Of a stretch of 64,000 nucleotides of DNA, positions 23,666 through 35,900 are shown piece by piece. Where the stretch lies: NCBI GenBank assembly GCA_030248065.1, contig JASAMV010006330.1:62001-126000 (forward strand), in the 5' to 3' direction. Every line of letters starts with the position of its first letter. Positions within the stretch are counted from its first letter, which is position 1. A program made the position numbers and the translations under genes. The notes beneath the pieces are model-generated. The model searched no databases, was not told the DNA's origin, and saw only the letters and a list, made by a program, of their open reading frames with translations. The stretch comes from Rhynchonema sp. JSB1_4 (taxonomy: Eukaryota > Nematoda > Chromadorea > Monhysterida > Xyalidae).

Positions 23666-26600
23666 ATGAAAGCACTGCTTTTGCTCGCCACGCTCGTCGC
23701 GTGCAGTTCGGCAATCAAGGTTGTGGTTTTTCTTCAAGGTGGGCATTTTAATTTTTGACTATTACTTGGAAACCGAAAAACCTTAACTTTTCTTGTTAAA
23801 TCAGGCACATTCGAGTCGGACCGTCGTCATTTCGAATATCTGGCTCAACACCTGGCCAATCGCAATCACAAAGTGGCCACTGTCAAAGCACTGATCATTC
23901 CTGAAGAGAAAAGGCTGGTCAAACATCGAATGCACGATGTGAGAGAGTTGAATTTGAATGCAAATGTCGATAAGGAGACGATTGGGAATATAACCGAGAT
24001 TTGGAAGACCGCGCCATGGCAGTATTCGTATGACACTGGTGAGTGGTGAGGGGCTTTACGATCCAATAACTTTAGGTTTTGTCACACTTTGTCACACTTC
24101 GAGCAAACTGTATCCCTTTTATAGACCCGGTGTGAGTGAACAATCTGTCACAGGCAAACGTCGGTTAAAAAGTTCTCGGTCTCCATTTCTTAAGCAATGC
24201 TGGTTTAGAAACTTCGTGCTTTCAAAAATCTAAGTAACTTCTTTGATGAAAGGATTCCAAACTGTTTTTCGGTTGAGTCTCAAAATTCACAAATTCCAAA
24301 CCAAATCTCATGATTCTTCACGACGTGATTCGTCAATCACATCGGCAGGTATTGAACTTCATGATCAGCTTGAACAGGTTAAAATATAGGTACACGACAG
24401 CCCATAAAATTGATGTGATCGGTCCAGAGACATGCCGTAACCGAGGGTTGGTCCGATCACCAACTTTGATCGCTGATCATTCGCTCATCATCTTGATTTG
24501 CAGTGGAGATCCAGCGCGCGTACTGGCCGGCGTACGTGAAAGCATGTCAGACAATGCTTGACAGTGACATGGGTGAACGACTGCGTGAAGCTCATTACGA
24601 TGTGGCCGTGGTTTACGCCGGTCAACCGTGTCAATTGGCCATTGCCTACATGCTCGCCATACCCGTCGTTTATATGGACCTCGAAGGTGCGTACGGTTTT
24701 CTCTCTCCCTGTATGTACGTGTACATAAATACGTAAATGAAAACGAAGAGAGAATACAGTGCAAACTTCATTCCTCAGGGTTCACGGACGACACGGCGGT
24801 TGCAGCGGGCATGGCCTGGCAGGCCGGATGGATCCCTTCAAGTGACAGCAAATTCGACCAGGACATGTCCATGGCTGAACGATTCGTGAACGCCATGTTG
24901 TGGGCGAGGGAGCACGTCGCCAGCAGGTCCGGACAAAGACAAGGAGTTTTTTGGTTAATTTTGACCAGAACATGAACTGATATCAAACCGGTGATAGGAT
25001 CTGTAGCGGATGAGATCCACTAACAGTAACTTCGGAACAACCAGGCAGTCATGTGATGTTTTGACTTGTGCTGCATGTTAGATTGGAATGTGTGTGCGCA
25101 CTGCTAACCCAGCTTATATTGTGTAATCTTTCGTGTACTAGTCAGTTGTGTCAGTTTGCTTTTCTCCGCAACATCAAAAGTAAACGTAATAGAGCTACGG
25201 ACGGTTGATGCTCATGTTCGCATTTTCGACAGGATCGGTATGTGCCTGCCTTGGCCAAATGACTTTTTGTATTCAGCATATTTTCAGGTTTACTGATGGC
25301 GCTAGTTATGTACATAATTTCGACCAGTTCCGTTTCCAGGCACGTATGCATATACTCTGGTCGAAATTAGCTGGATCAGTAAACATCGAAAGTCAGATAC
25401 AAAAACAGTTAGATTGAACAAAGCATATCGGATTCCAGTTTTATTTTTCCAGTGACATTGGCCCGCTGTCTCGACTGGTATCGTCGCGTTACGCCGAGCT
25501 TGACCAACGCATCAACACCATATTTCAAAACGACTACGAGCTCAAAAAGCATTTTGATGATTTTCCAACGATTGCGCATTTGAAGCGAAACATCGACATG
25601 TTTTTGATCAACGGTGACCCGATGCTTGAATTCCATGGACGTGAGGTGTCCCCGAATGTGGCCTATGTTGGTGGATACCACATTGAGCCGGTCAAGCCGT
25701 TGTTTCAGGTTGGAGAGACCTTGGACTCAATAGCATTTATCGGCAATTGGATATGTCAGCATCATAACAAGCGATGCAGCTTGACCGATGGGCATTATAA
25801 AAAAGTGATATGGTGTCACTGTATGCGTAAGCTAATGCAGGACGGAGTTGTCTATTCGCTTGTTATTTTCTCCTTGCAAAGCGTTTGATTCACATGTTAC
25901 AGTGTTGGATGTATCTGTTGCAAGTAGTTCTGAGCTGTCATCATCAGTGCGAATGCACCGGAAGGCCATGTCCCCCAATAAGTCCAATTTATAAGACCAA
26001 AATCATCTCAACTGCACTTTGGCACGTACAGCCTTGGAACGAAACGATCGCTTCCACCCCCGATGGTTTGATCATAATGTGTTTGGGTCGACGGGTGAGT
26101 TTCGCATCGATGCCAATCACATTCATGCAATCATTCTTCACCGCGTTCGCCAACTTTCCCAAATCTCGTGTCTTTGTCACCGTTGATGATCTGAATCTGC
26201 CGGCCGATGTCCAAGTGCCCCCGAATGTCAATGTGACCAGACATATCCCGATGGCCGAGTTGTTATGTGAGTCTGGAAGCAGCTTTTACGCCGGTCCAAT
26301 GGTCTTTGCCTTGCCGTAGTCCAATCGCACCTACTTTGTTGTACCTGCGCAGTCGTACATATAGGTCTTGGGTGTTGACTTGAACTTTGATAACACCCAT
26401 GATGTCGGTATAACGAGAGATTATTGTTATTATTAATTATAGAGAGAGTGTTGTGTCCTTCTCCAGTCCTCTCAACGAGAATTACGGTACTGTACGTATG
26501 TATACCTACTTATGTATGTACACACGTCAATCTCGCTAAATTACCGTACTTGATTGTTTTAGTTTGACAGTGGACAGTTTGTAAACCAGTCTCGCGCAAT

Positions 26601-27683
26601 GTTCAACTGTCTGATGTTTCAGCAACAGGCAGTGTGCGTTTGTTGATCACCAACGGCGGGCAGCACGCTCTGATGGAGTCGGCCATCTTTGGTGTGCCCA
26701 GCCTCGTCATACCCATGGTCACGCCCGATTATCAGAATGGACGCAAGTTTCAGCAACGAAATCTGGCTGTGATCCTGGATAAACAGAACATCACGGCCGA
26801 AAATGTCGAACTGTACATGCGAAAAGTGATCGATAATCCAAAGTACGGGTGCTGTTTTGTGGGTCTTGTTTTGAATGGTGCCTCTGATGATGTAAATACC
26901 AGCTTATTTCGGACAACAGCCCTATCAAATTTGAAGGCAAGATGAAGAGCTACCACAACGGTTGGACTAGGGCACGGCAAATGCAATTTTGTGTTTGTTG
27001 CAGCACTGTTTTTGAAATAGAGTTAAGCCCTAACTATACTTCGTTCTCTGAGAGAACAGAGAACAAATTCCCGCTTGCTGATTGGCTGCCAATCAGCGCG
27101 TGAGAATTTGTTCTCTGTTCTTTCAGAGAACGAAGTACAGTTAGAGCTTTAAGCAAACGTTTGTTCTCCAGAACCTGATGTACATATCAACTGCAAGTTT
27201 CAGTCCACGCAGACTTATGTCATTTAACGGGTGTGCCTTCAAACTTGGTGTGCCAAACTTCGATCTGGGCTTAGCCATGCTTCCGGCTTCAAACGTCAAC
27301 CAGTTAATCCACTCAGGTACCAAATGGCTGCACGCGATTTCAAACGCCACTACGAGGAACGCCCCTTGGATGGTCTAAACACGTTGTTGTACTATCTGGA
27401 GTGCGTTGGCAACAATCACGGAGCTGGAGCACTCAAATCACCTACGTGGTTGACCTCCATCTCGCTCCTGCGCAGAACTGGACTTGATTTGTTCATAGTT
27501 TTGTTCGTGTGGCCCAGTGTGCTGATCCGTGTCTGCGCCTGGCTGATCCGATGGTTCGGTGACGGTGCCATACAGAAACCGGACCAAGACAAGCTGCTGT
27601 TTGAGAACAGACAACCGGCTTTGGACAAGGAACCCACAGTTGAGGATAACGAGGTCGCCGGCAAAAAAATGAAGCAGAAATGA
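23666..27683 (+). CDS. UDP-glucuronosyl/glucosyltransferase
   Basis: Transfers sugar from a UDP-sugar to small lipophilic substrates in the ER lumen. Eight exons, phase-consistent: 23666-23738, 23805-24038, 24504-24686, 24779-24926, 25453-25708, 26032-26266, 26623-26842, 27317-27683; 571 residues. A signal peptide (MKALLLLATLVACSSA) starts the acceptor-binding half. The C-terminal half holds the UDP-sugar site (NVNVTRHIPMAELL, then VRLLITNGGQHALMESAIFG). A membrane helix (LFIVLFVWPSVLIRVCAWLI) is followed by a cytosolic tail ending KMKQK, which fits a KXKXX ER-retrieval signal. The family signature normally reads THGG; here it is TNGG, so the UDP-contacting His is replaced. The usual WxPQ motif is also weak. 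It may have altered donor use or reduced activity. Intron 7 carries MITE A. Confidence 0.93.
26612..26622 (+). promoter_or_regulatory. TGATGTTTCAG acceptor of UGT intron 6
   Basis: An exact copy of the enriched ten-base word makes up the 3' splice site; the exon starts at 26623. Confidence 0.75.
27024..27151. mobile_element. MITE family A in UGT intron 7
   Basis: Arms of about 45 bp: CTAACTATACTTCGTTCTCT, then GAGAGAACAGAGAACAAATT, and the near-perfect inverse ending AGAACGAAGTACAGTTAG. The centre contains CTGATTGGCTGCCAATCAG, itself a palindrome. There is no coding capacity. Confidence 0.85.
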
Positions 27684-28099
27684 TCAAGACACACAGTATT
27701 TGTAATGCGCTTTTGAAAATTGCTGTAAATTATCATTTTTCAAATTCATTCAAGCAGTCTAGACGTATTTTTCCCTTTTCTGCTGCCTTTTTTGCAGCAG
27801 AGTGTTGCTTTTCTGTTAATTAAAAGAAAAGGACATTGCTGTCTTGAAAATGACTGTACCGCCATATAAATATTGTGGCATCGCAGAGGTCACAACCCAA
27901 ATATATCTGATTCTCGATGCACCAGTTTATTTTGGTCGCAAGCAATCAATTGCCTTCATCGCAACGACGTCATGGGATAAGTTACACCCAACAATTTTTT
28001 CCTGAATTACACTTTGATCGCAAAATTTAACGCAAGAAAGCTTTTTACTTTGAGAAGATCAAGTCAGTGCATTTTTGTGTAATCTTGGCATTTTTCAAA
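27684..28099. other. 3' flank of UGT and of the disordered-protein gene A (convergent)
   Basis: A/T-rich. No gene is seen. Confidence 0.5.
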
Positions 28100-28786
28100 T
28101 CAGTTGCGATTGCGGTTGCGCTGATTGCGATTGCGATTGTTGTTGCGAGCGTTGTTGTTGCTGCGATTGCGACGATTCGACTGGTTGTCGTCATCGTCGT
28201 CATCGTCATCGTAGTCAGAATCGTCGTCGTCCTGCAAGAGAATCAATAGCGCTTTGAAATCTTTTTTTGCAACAAATTCCTAAAAGCTGCTAAAAATCGT
28301 TAAAATTGATCCCAAGACTTCCGCGTTTCCGGACTAACGTCGTCGTCGTCATCGTCGTCATCGTCATCATCGTCATCGTCTTGTTGATTGCGATTGCGAT
28401 TCTGACGATTCGATTGATTGCGACGATTCGACTGGTTGCGTTGCGACTGGCGCTGCGACTGAAATGCACTCGCATTCAATGTTGATGCCGTGTCGATGGG
28501 CCTGATAACAAAAGCAAAACCAAACCCCGAATTGACCGCTCACCTGATTCAGTCGTTGACGTTGATTGGCCAGCGAACGATTCTGGTTGCGATTCTGATT
28601 CGACTGACGACGACTCGACGCCGATGCGTTCTGCCTGCGCGCCGATTGGTTCGTTCGTCGAGCGGCTGAAACATCATGTTCATTTTAATGTTGATTTAAT
28701 TTTAGTTTGCGGCAGTTTGAAATTTGCGGGTAAAACTACAGTAACCCATCAATCTGCAGCAACCAACCCATCGCCATGGAGAACAT
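28100..28786 (-). CDS. Arg/Asn/Gln/Asp-rich disordered protein, copy A
   Basis: Four exons: 28786-28768, 28665-28544, 28458-28339, 28231-28100, phase-consistent, 130 residues. No known domain. The order is a short Met-rich start (MFSMAM), a basic Arg/Asn/Gln/Ser part (RQSNQNRNQNRS, QSQRSQSN-like), a run of about twenty acidic residues across the exon 3/4 junction, then a basic Asn/Arg tail ending RNRNQRNRNRN. There is no signal peptide or membrane segment. It is predicted wholly disordered, with a basic-acidic-basic charge pattern that suggests nucleic-acid or phase-separating behaviour (inference). It is the mirror partner of copy B. Intron 1 ends in TGATGTTTCAG. Confidence 0.8.
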
Positions 28787-28920
28787 CTTGGCGCTGTTTT
28801 AAGTTTGGGTTTTCAGGTGATGATGTTTGAAATTTGATTGTTGAACCTTTGACGAAGGTTGAAGAGAGCGAAGTTGATGATGCAGAAAGAAAGAATGAAG
28901 AAAATCGTGAAAATCAATCC

Positions 28921-28928
28921 TTTTTATA
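28921..28928 (-). promoter_or_regulatory. TATA box of copy A
   Basis: TATAAAAA read on the minus strand, 142 bases upstream of the copy A ATG at 28786. Confidence 0.75.
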
Positions 28929-29340
28929 CTGGCCATGCAACCGCTGTGACGTGGATCGTATAGCTTCAAATTTTGCTTTGTTTTTCTTTTTTATTGACTA
29001 CGATACTCAAACATCTTGATTCCTTTTCCGCACTTCTTTGTCTACTGTATGAAACGGTTTGATGATTTCAACTGCTAATTCATAACTGACCGGTCACCAG
29101 TTTACAATTAAGACCAAATCCATAAATTTAAAATCGGCTTCAAAATTCAACCGTCCGCATTTCAACCTGCTGCATTTTACCAGTTTTGTTCTCCGCTCCA
29201 CTCCAGCGCTTTCATCGCAACAATATTGTGGCTGTGGGGCAAGTGTCACCCAATCAACAAAAAAGCAAAGAAATGCAATGCCTGAAGCTACCGTATCCCT
29301 AAGATATGTACATATCACGTCACAGCGGTCGCATGGCGAG

Positions 29341-29348
29341 TATAAAAA
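29341..29348 (+). promoter_or_regulatory. TATA box of copy B
   Basis: TATAAAAAGG on the plus strand, 142 bases upstream of the ATG at 29483; CACGTCAC lies about 20 bases upstream. Confidence 0.75.
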
Positions 29349-29482
29349 GGATCATTTTTCACGATTTTCTTCATTCTTTCTTTCTGCATCATCGACTTCG
29401 CTCTCTTCAACTTTCTTCAAAGGTTCAACAATCAAATTTCAAACATCATCACTTGACAACCCGAACTCAAAACAGCGCCAAA

Positions 29483-30172
29483 ATGTTTTCCATGGCGATG
29501 GGTTAGTTGCTGTGACTTGATGAGTTACTGTGGTTTTACCCGCAAATTTCAAACTGCCGCAAACTAAAATTAAATCAACATAAAATGAAGATGATGTTTC
29601 AGCCGCTCGACGAACGAACCAATCGGCGCGCAGGCAGAACGCATCGGCGTCGAGTCGTCGTCAGTCGAATCAGAATCGCAACCAGAATCGTTCGCTGGCC
29701 AATCAACGTCAACGACTGAATCAGGTGAGCGGTCAATTCGGGCTTTGGTTTTGCTTTTGTTATCATGCCCATCGACATGGCATCAACATTGAATGCGAGT
29801 GCATTTCAGTCGCAGCGCCAGTCGCAACGCAGCCAGTCGAATCGTCGCAATCAATCGAATCGTCAGAATCGCAATCGCAATCAACAAGACGATGACGATG
29901 ATGACGATGACGACGATGACGACGACGACGTTAGTCCGGAAACGCGGAAGTCTTGGGATCAATTTTAACGATTTTTAGCAGTTTTTAGGAATTTGTCGCT
30001 AAAAAAACATTTAAAAGCGCTTTCGATTCTCTTGCAGGACGACGACGATTCTGACTACGATGACGATGACGACGATGACGACAACCAGTCGAATCGTCGC
30101 AATCGCAGCAACAACAACAACGCTCGCAACAACAATCGCAATCGCAATCAGCGCAACCGCAATCGCAACTGA
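29483..30172 (+). CDS. Arg/Asn/Gln/Asp-rich disordered protein, copy B
   Basis: Mirror copy of the gene at 28100-28786. Exons 29483-29501, 29603-29724, 29810-29929, 30038-30172, all phases closing; 131 residues, one Asn more than copy A in the tail. The exons are nearly identical between copies while introns have drifted in places (for example, parts of intron 1), which fits purifying selection or gene conversion acting on the coding parts. Both copies keep start, splice sites and stop. Exon 3 ends with an Asp run read from GAC/GAT repeats; donor GTTAGT. Confidence 0.8.
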
Positions 30173-30704
30173 TTTCAAATACCAAGATTGCCTAAAAATT
30201 GTGATTTCACTGGTTTTATCCCCGAACCTAGAAAGTGTTATTCAATTCCACTTTGTGGTCAAAGTAATTTAGAAAAATATTTGGGTGACACTTGCCCCAC
30301 AATGTTGTTGCGATGAAAGAGCTTGAGTGGATCGGAGAATAAAACTGGTAAATGAAGCAGAGGTTGAACTGCTGAGGCGTTGAATTTTTAGCCAATTTTT
30401 AATTTATGTTTCTGGTGAGAATTGTAAACTGCTCACCGGTCTTTTATGAATTTGCAGTTGAAATCATCAAACCGTTTCATACAGTAGACAAAGAAGTACG
30501 GAAAAGGAATCAAGATGTTTGAGTGTGCTCAATAAAAAAGAAAAACAACGCAGAACTTGAATCTACCGTAACTAGTGATGGGCTCGCGCTTGAAAATTTC
30601 GCTCTTTTCTTCGCGCTGCGCTCCTCGCGCCAGGCGCGAAGAGGGAGCGAAGGCAAATTTCAATTTCGCGCTTGGGCGCGAAGCGCGAAATCGCTCTTCG
30701 ACGA

Positions 30705-30801
30705 CGATGACGACAGCCAGTCGAATCGTCGCAATCGCAGCAACAACAACGCTCGCAACAACAATCGCAATCGCAATCAGCGCAACCGCAATCGCAACTG
30801 A
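30705..30801 (+). pseudogene. Exon 4 fragment of a third disordered-protein copy (C)
   Basis: Repeats the last exon of copies A/B (GACGACGATGACGAC...NQRNRNRN, stop at 30801) and the following 3' sequence (ATTTCAAATGCCAAGATT). Exons 1-3 and the promoter are missing. The sequence before it is an unrelated GCGCG-rich foldback (about 30590-30700). Confidence 0.75.
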
Positions 30802-30839
30802 TTTCAAATGCCAAGATTTTCTGAAAATTGAAATTTCAT

Positions 30840-32926
30840 GGACTTGATTTCCGCAAACAAAGTCTTCTTCCATTCAACTTTTGTGAATATGATCCAACTT
30901 ATTTGAGAATAAGGTTTTGGGGGTGGGTGACATCTATCTGCCAACTAGATCGTGGCGATGAACATAAGATTGTTGGAGTGGAGAATAAAACTCGTCAAAC
31001 CATTGAAGTAGAACTTTTAAAAAGTGTAATTATTTATATTTGTTTGTATACTTTTGAGGCCCGTATTTTTATTCAAAGTTACATGCCAATTTTGAAAATA
31101 GTGCACATGTGGCTTTTATGGTGGACACAGTGCTGCAACAAAACAAAAAAGTTTTTAAAAGAAAGAGCTTGACAAAAATTAAGCATATTTTGGACCTTTT
31201 TGTCCTCAGAATGCGTGAAATCTGTTCACTTTTCACCACGGGAGCCAAATACTTTCGCCCGAAAGTAATTCATAACCACGTTTTTGTCACTTCGCTGTAC
31301 TCAATTCCAACACCTTTGGTGAAGTTGTATTGTTGTTCAGGTTGTTATGCATGCAGATACTTTCCTTTCAATTTTTCTTCGATATTGGAAAAAGATCACT
31401 GCGAGGACTTCTAAAGGAAAAACGTTTTTTCTTTTTGTCAAAGCTGTGTGGACAATGGTCTGCCATTGGTGACCCCCCGCATCCGCACCATCACGGTATC
31501 ACGGCCGACGACGTGGCACGTAATTTGGTGCTCAGCAATAGTCAACTTCGTCGAACTGAATAGAAGAGAAAAACCACACGTGTTCAAATGTTCATGGGAT
31601 CGGGCGGGAGGGAGATAGAATTCACATAAACGGAATCCAACTCTGGATTTCTCTTTCGTTCAACTTTTGGCTCAGGCTTCGATTCAGGCTTACCTCGGCT
31701 TAGGCTTAGGCCCCAGCCAGGAAGACCCGTGCAGCGTTGCAAATTTTTAGTTCAGAGCGGTCAATTTTGTGTCAGAATAAACCTTGCTTCTGAGAACAAA
31801 CTGAAAAGTCACCAGAAAAAACTGGTCAAAAAAATCGGGCCGGGCCGAGTTTTCTTACGGTCGGGCCAGGCCAGGTCGATCTGTCGGGGCCGGGGGTTGC
31901 GGGCCGGGCCGACACCTCTGGCGCGGTGCGCGCGATTTTTGGAAAAATAAGGTCGAAACGAAAACGAAAAAACGCCGATTTTTGCCTTACAAAGGTATAA
32001 AGTTGCTTGTGAGAGGTATGATTTGGAGTTGTGAGAGGTAAGTACTCAACCCCCTCGGGTTTTGTGGTCGGTAAGTACTGAGAGTAACCCGCCCGCCGCC
32101 ACTACTATCCCTGCAACTTTTATACAGGTAAGTTTTGTGACCGAAATTACGGTAATTTATATTTTCGAAAAGAAACGGTTTTTTCCCGAAAAAACGTTTT
32201 TTTTCAAATAAATTACCGGTAAGGAATTCCGAAGTCAAAAACACCCATTTTGAGCAATTTTTGCTTTGCTTGTGGCTTGTTAAACCCCGCCTGCGTATTT
32301 CAGGCATGAAAAATGGTCGCTTTCAACTGTTTCAGGCCTTTTTAAAACGATTTTGTAACATAGGTTCGAACCCTCATGAAAATTTTTCGCCATTTTCAGA
32401 CCAAAAAACACGTTTTCTCGGAAAAATAAATTACCGGTAATTTTTCCGGGTAGGGCTCCGGAAAAAAACGGTTTTTTCCGTTTTTTTTAAAAACGGTTTT
32501 TTTCGGTTAGGCACTACGCAGGTAAGATATTCGTTCGATTTTGTCTCTTTCATTTTTTTGCAAACGCACGTTTTTTTTGGAGTTTTTCGCTTTTCTTCCT
32601 TGAAAACACTCTTTTTTCCTTGTTGATCCCTTGTTGTTGTCCTTTTTTCATTCCCATTTTTCCTGGGAAAAGCAAAAATAATTTCCTTTCGTTTCCTACC
32701 GAACCCTGCCGATTACCATGCCACCTCTGGTTATGTGATCACCGATCGTTTACATTGTACAGTATATGTACAGTACAAATCATTTCTTATTCTCGCAAAC
32801 ACAGCTATTTGGACTTGATGTCTTTGTTTTCAGAAAGTAACGAAACCGGGAATTTCGATTGTGAACAAACGAGTCACCCACCCCCAAGCACGCAAATTAG
32901 CCGCTTCCCATTCACAGCCCGGCAAG
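30840..32926. other. Intergenic with repeats; possible small exon
   Basis: 30920-31000 resembles the 3' part of the disordered-protein unit. A short plus-strand frame at about 31470-31561 (HPHHHGITADDVARNLVLSN, then stop) could be a terminal exon, but nothing links to it. GGGCCGG-rich sequence lies at 31830-31920 and repeat family R1 at 31920-32330, followed by ATTACCGGTAA words to about 32480. Confidence 0.4.
31900..32330. repeat. Dispersed repeat family R1, third copy
   Basis: GCGCGCGATTTTTGGAAAAA, GGTCGAA, CGATTTTTGCC, TTGTGAGAGGTAAGTACTCA and CCCCTCGGGTTTTGTG are shared with 5145-5625 and (inverted) 7390-7960. Confidence 0.6.
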
Positions 32927-35900
32927 ATGGTGCTCCTCGCTGCCGGTGTTTGCACGAAGAATGGAAAGGGTTCGTTCTGTGCTCGTTTTGTACAAACTGC
33001 TCGGCAATGCGCTGTATTTTGCTTTTTTAGCGTTGGTTTCGCGCCAATTTGTGGAAATGACGAGGGCACGAATTGAAGGTCTGCTGGCAGCGTTCCCGAA
33101 ACTAATTTCTGGTGAAAAATCGTCGCACAGGTTGGTGATTGATAGAAAAGCAAACTCAGAATTGTTAGTGAAACTGTATGAGGCTTCAGGATGGTAGCGG
33201 ACGGCAAGTGAGTCTCTGTGCGACTTTTAAGCGTTTAGAAATTGCACTTCAATTTCACGTCACGTTTTCATTCGTATTTTCCGGGTTTTGTTTGACGTTG
33301 CTTGTGAACAGCCAGTTTGCTGCATCAATTACCAATCATGAAAAAATAACTACGTTTTATGGCGCACTTGGTTGACCACGGAAACCGGAATCCGGAAATA
33401 TTTCCGATTTCCTTCTCCTTGTGAGCTTTTGTTTTCGCGTTTTGCGGAACTATTTTCGGATTCATGTTTTTCGAATAAATTTTGCGGAACACGGAATTAA
33501 CTTTTGACCAGGTTTCCTTTCACTGTGTTTTCAAAGGAACGCAAGCACTTCCGAGTTCCGCATTTTTCCAATTTCATCCGGAAACCGGATCGGGAAATAT
33601 TTCCGGAAACGCAGGTGTTGTTCCGCATCCAGAAATAGATCAAAGTTTTTACACGTAAATATTTCCGGATTCCGTTTTCAACCTAAGTCCGCCCATTGCT
33701 TTGTTCTAAGGCTTTTATTATTTTTGTGTCCACGAGGATCACGTTTGCACGCCTGCTTTTTGACTTGATCAAGCTTTTTCATTTCGCAATTGCAGCCAAC
33801 TGATTCATTGTGGGATTTGAGCTGGGAAATTTCATAAAATAATTCAATTATTTCGCGCACAGGAAACGTGTTTCATTTAATCGCACATTTGTTTCAGACA
33901 GCACACATTCGTGGAGACCGAGTCTGTTCGTTACGTCTACCAGCCATTGGACCAATTGTACATGTTGCTCATCACTACCAAGAACAGCAACATTCTCGAA
34001 GATCTGGAAACGCTCAGACTGTTCTCGCGCGTGGTTCGTTTGCTTATGCTCATTTGGGACGACTTGCGTTTTACTGGCATCCGCGTGCATAATGTGATGG
34101 CCGGCCACCGCCCGTCTTTCGTGACTTGAGACAGTACAGTATCCATATTATGGAAAACTATACGGAACGAAAAAGGAAGCTATATAACAAGTGGTTCTGC
34201 GCTGGTCAAATTTACAATTTACAAAAATTTCCAACTGTACTCGCGTGAAAATTGTCGAAGTCTCGTGACAAGCCGTGCGCCCAGTCCATGCTAGCGTAGT
34301 GCGCAGAATACACCACATACACTGTACACCGGTCATTATTGATGTCAATTTGAGACTGATTGGAGAATAACGTTGTTACAGATTCCGGAGTACTGTCGCA
34401 ATATGGAGGAGAAAGAGATTCGCGAGCATGCATTCGAGCTCATCTTTGCGTTCGACGAGATTGTGGCGTTGGGCTACCGCGAATCGGTCAATCTCGCACA
34501 GATCAGGACCTTCACTGAGATGGACTCACACGAGGAACGCGTGTTCTATCAGATAAAGAAGGTTGCTGTTATCGTTTGATTGTTTTGTAGACTTGCACAT
34601 TGCGCGAATGCTATGTTGTAGCACAAATAACTAAAATCGAATTATTATTTTCAAACGGTTTGGCACGTCTAGGTTTGCGGCTTTGTCGCTTATACGACGC
34701 AGTTTGCTGTCAATAGCCAACGAAAGCGAACAAACTTCAAACTATCGCATTAGCCACCAAAAGTCCAACAAGCAATCATTTGCAGACACAAGAGGAGGAA
34801 GCGAAGAAATTGGCACGCGACAAGGCCAAAGAATTGGCGCGACAACGGGCCGATTTGCAGAAGAAGGGTGGCATGGGACGTGGACCGGGCATGTCCGGTA
34901 TGGGTGGTATGGGCAGTGACGCGACAAAGTATGAACCACAAGCAGTGTCCACCTATGTTGAACCCGTCAAGCCGAAGGCACCAAGGTCAGTTAGGCCACA
35001 TATATGGCCAAACCAAGTATCTCATGAAAACCAAAGATACAAAGCCACTAAAGTATGTGTGTATGTTTTCGTGGTTTTGTATCTTTGGTTTTACGAAAAG
35101 TTGAAACGAAATCAAATTTTAGCAAACCACTCGGTCCGAGCAAGGCACTGAAATTGGGACAACGCAAGGTCGATGAGGATCAGTTCATCAGTCAGTTGCA
35201 ATCGGAGGGACAAGGTTTGCGCGAGAACTATTGTTTTGCGAATGAACAGCCTAGAACATGGATTGTTTTGACATGATGATGTTTCAGATATTGCCCCATC
35301 GCGTCCGGCCATGAAACCATCGGCCGGTGCCAGTATCACAGCCACCGCGCCTGTGTCGCAAGTCAAACAAGAAGGGTGCGCACTCTCAACAATTTCATAA
35401 TCTCTCTTAATTCGTATTCCGAAATAAACGTTAAGAGAATATTATATTGGCAGTGTGCACATTCGTTGCGAAGAGAAGATCAATATGGCGATGTCACGTG
35501 ACGGCGGACTGGAGAATTTTGAGGTGCACGGACTGTTGCAAATGCGTATCAATGACGAAAAAATGACCGGCATACATGTGCTCATGGACAATAATGACAA
35601 CAAGGGCGCCCAAGTGCAGGTAACATCAGCACGAGTTGAATTTTGCTTTTGCTGATTTTATTTTGGGTGCGTAAAACGCGCACCTGTAGCTGCAATTCAC
35701 ACCAAAAATTGAGAGGTTTTGCACAGTTTGAAGCAAAATCTCTCACATTTTGCCTATGTATAATGAATTCTGGGCGTAAGTTGAGCTTAATACTGACATC
35801 TGTTTTATGCGCGTTGAACTTGAGGTTTATGCAGAGCAAGCAAACACAATGAGATCATATAGACAAACAATCTTTTTCAGAAGTCTCCTGTTTTCAGACC

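Larger units (their letters stand above)
28787..29482. promoter_or_regulatory. Shared bidirectional, mirror-symmetric promoter region
   Basis: Lies between the two divergent start codons (696 bp). TATAAAAA occurs at 28928-28921 (minus) and 29341-29348 (plus), each exactly 142 bases upstream of its ATG. Each has a CRE-like ACGTCAC word just upstream. The 5' UTRs also match in inverted form (GATTTTC, TTCATTCTTTCTTTCTGCAT, then GTTCAACAATCAAATTTCAA). Confidence 0.8.
28984..30560. repeat. Outer inverted repeat around the disordered-protein genes
   Basis: 29000-29250 is matched in reverse by about 30285-30550 (for example AACCGGT / TTTCATACAGTAGACAAAGA, and GTGACACTTGCCCCACAAT). This shows that the duplicated unit includes 3' sequence. 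Together with the two genes it forms a large imperfect palindrome of about 2.5 kb. Confidence 0.65.

Noticed and set aside
28067..28257. Cys- or Val/Ile-rich plus-strand frames
   Set aside because: Antisense readings of the Asn/Arg and Asp repeats of disordered-protein copy A.
35275..35287. C/D-box snoRNA suggested by ATGATGA and CTGA words near TGATGTTTCA
   Set aside because: The full C box occurs only by chance at one site, and D boxes are not at a suitable distance elsewhere.
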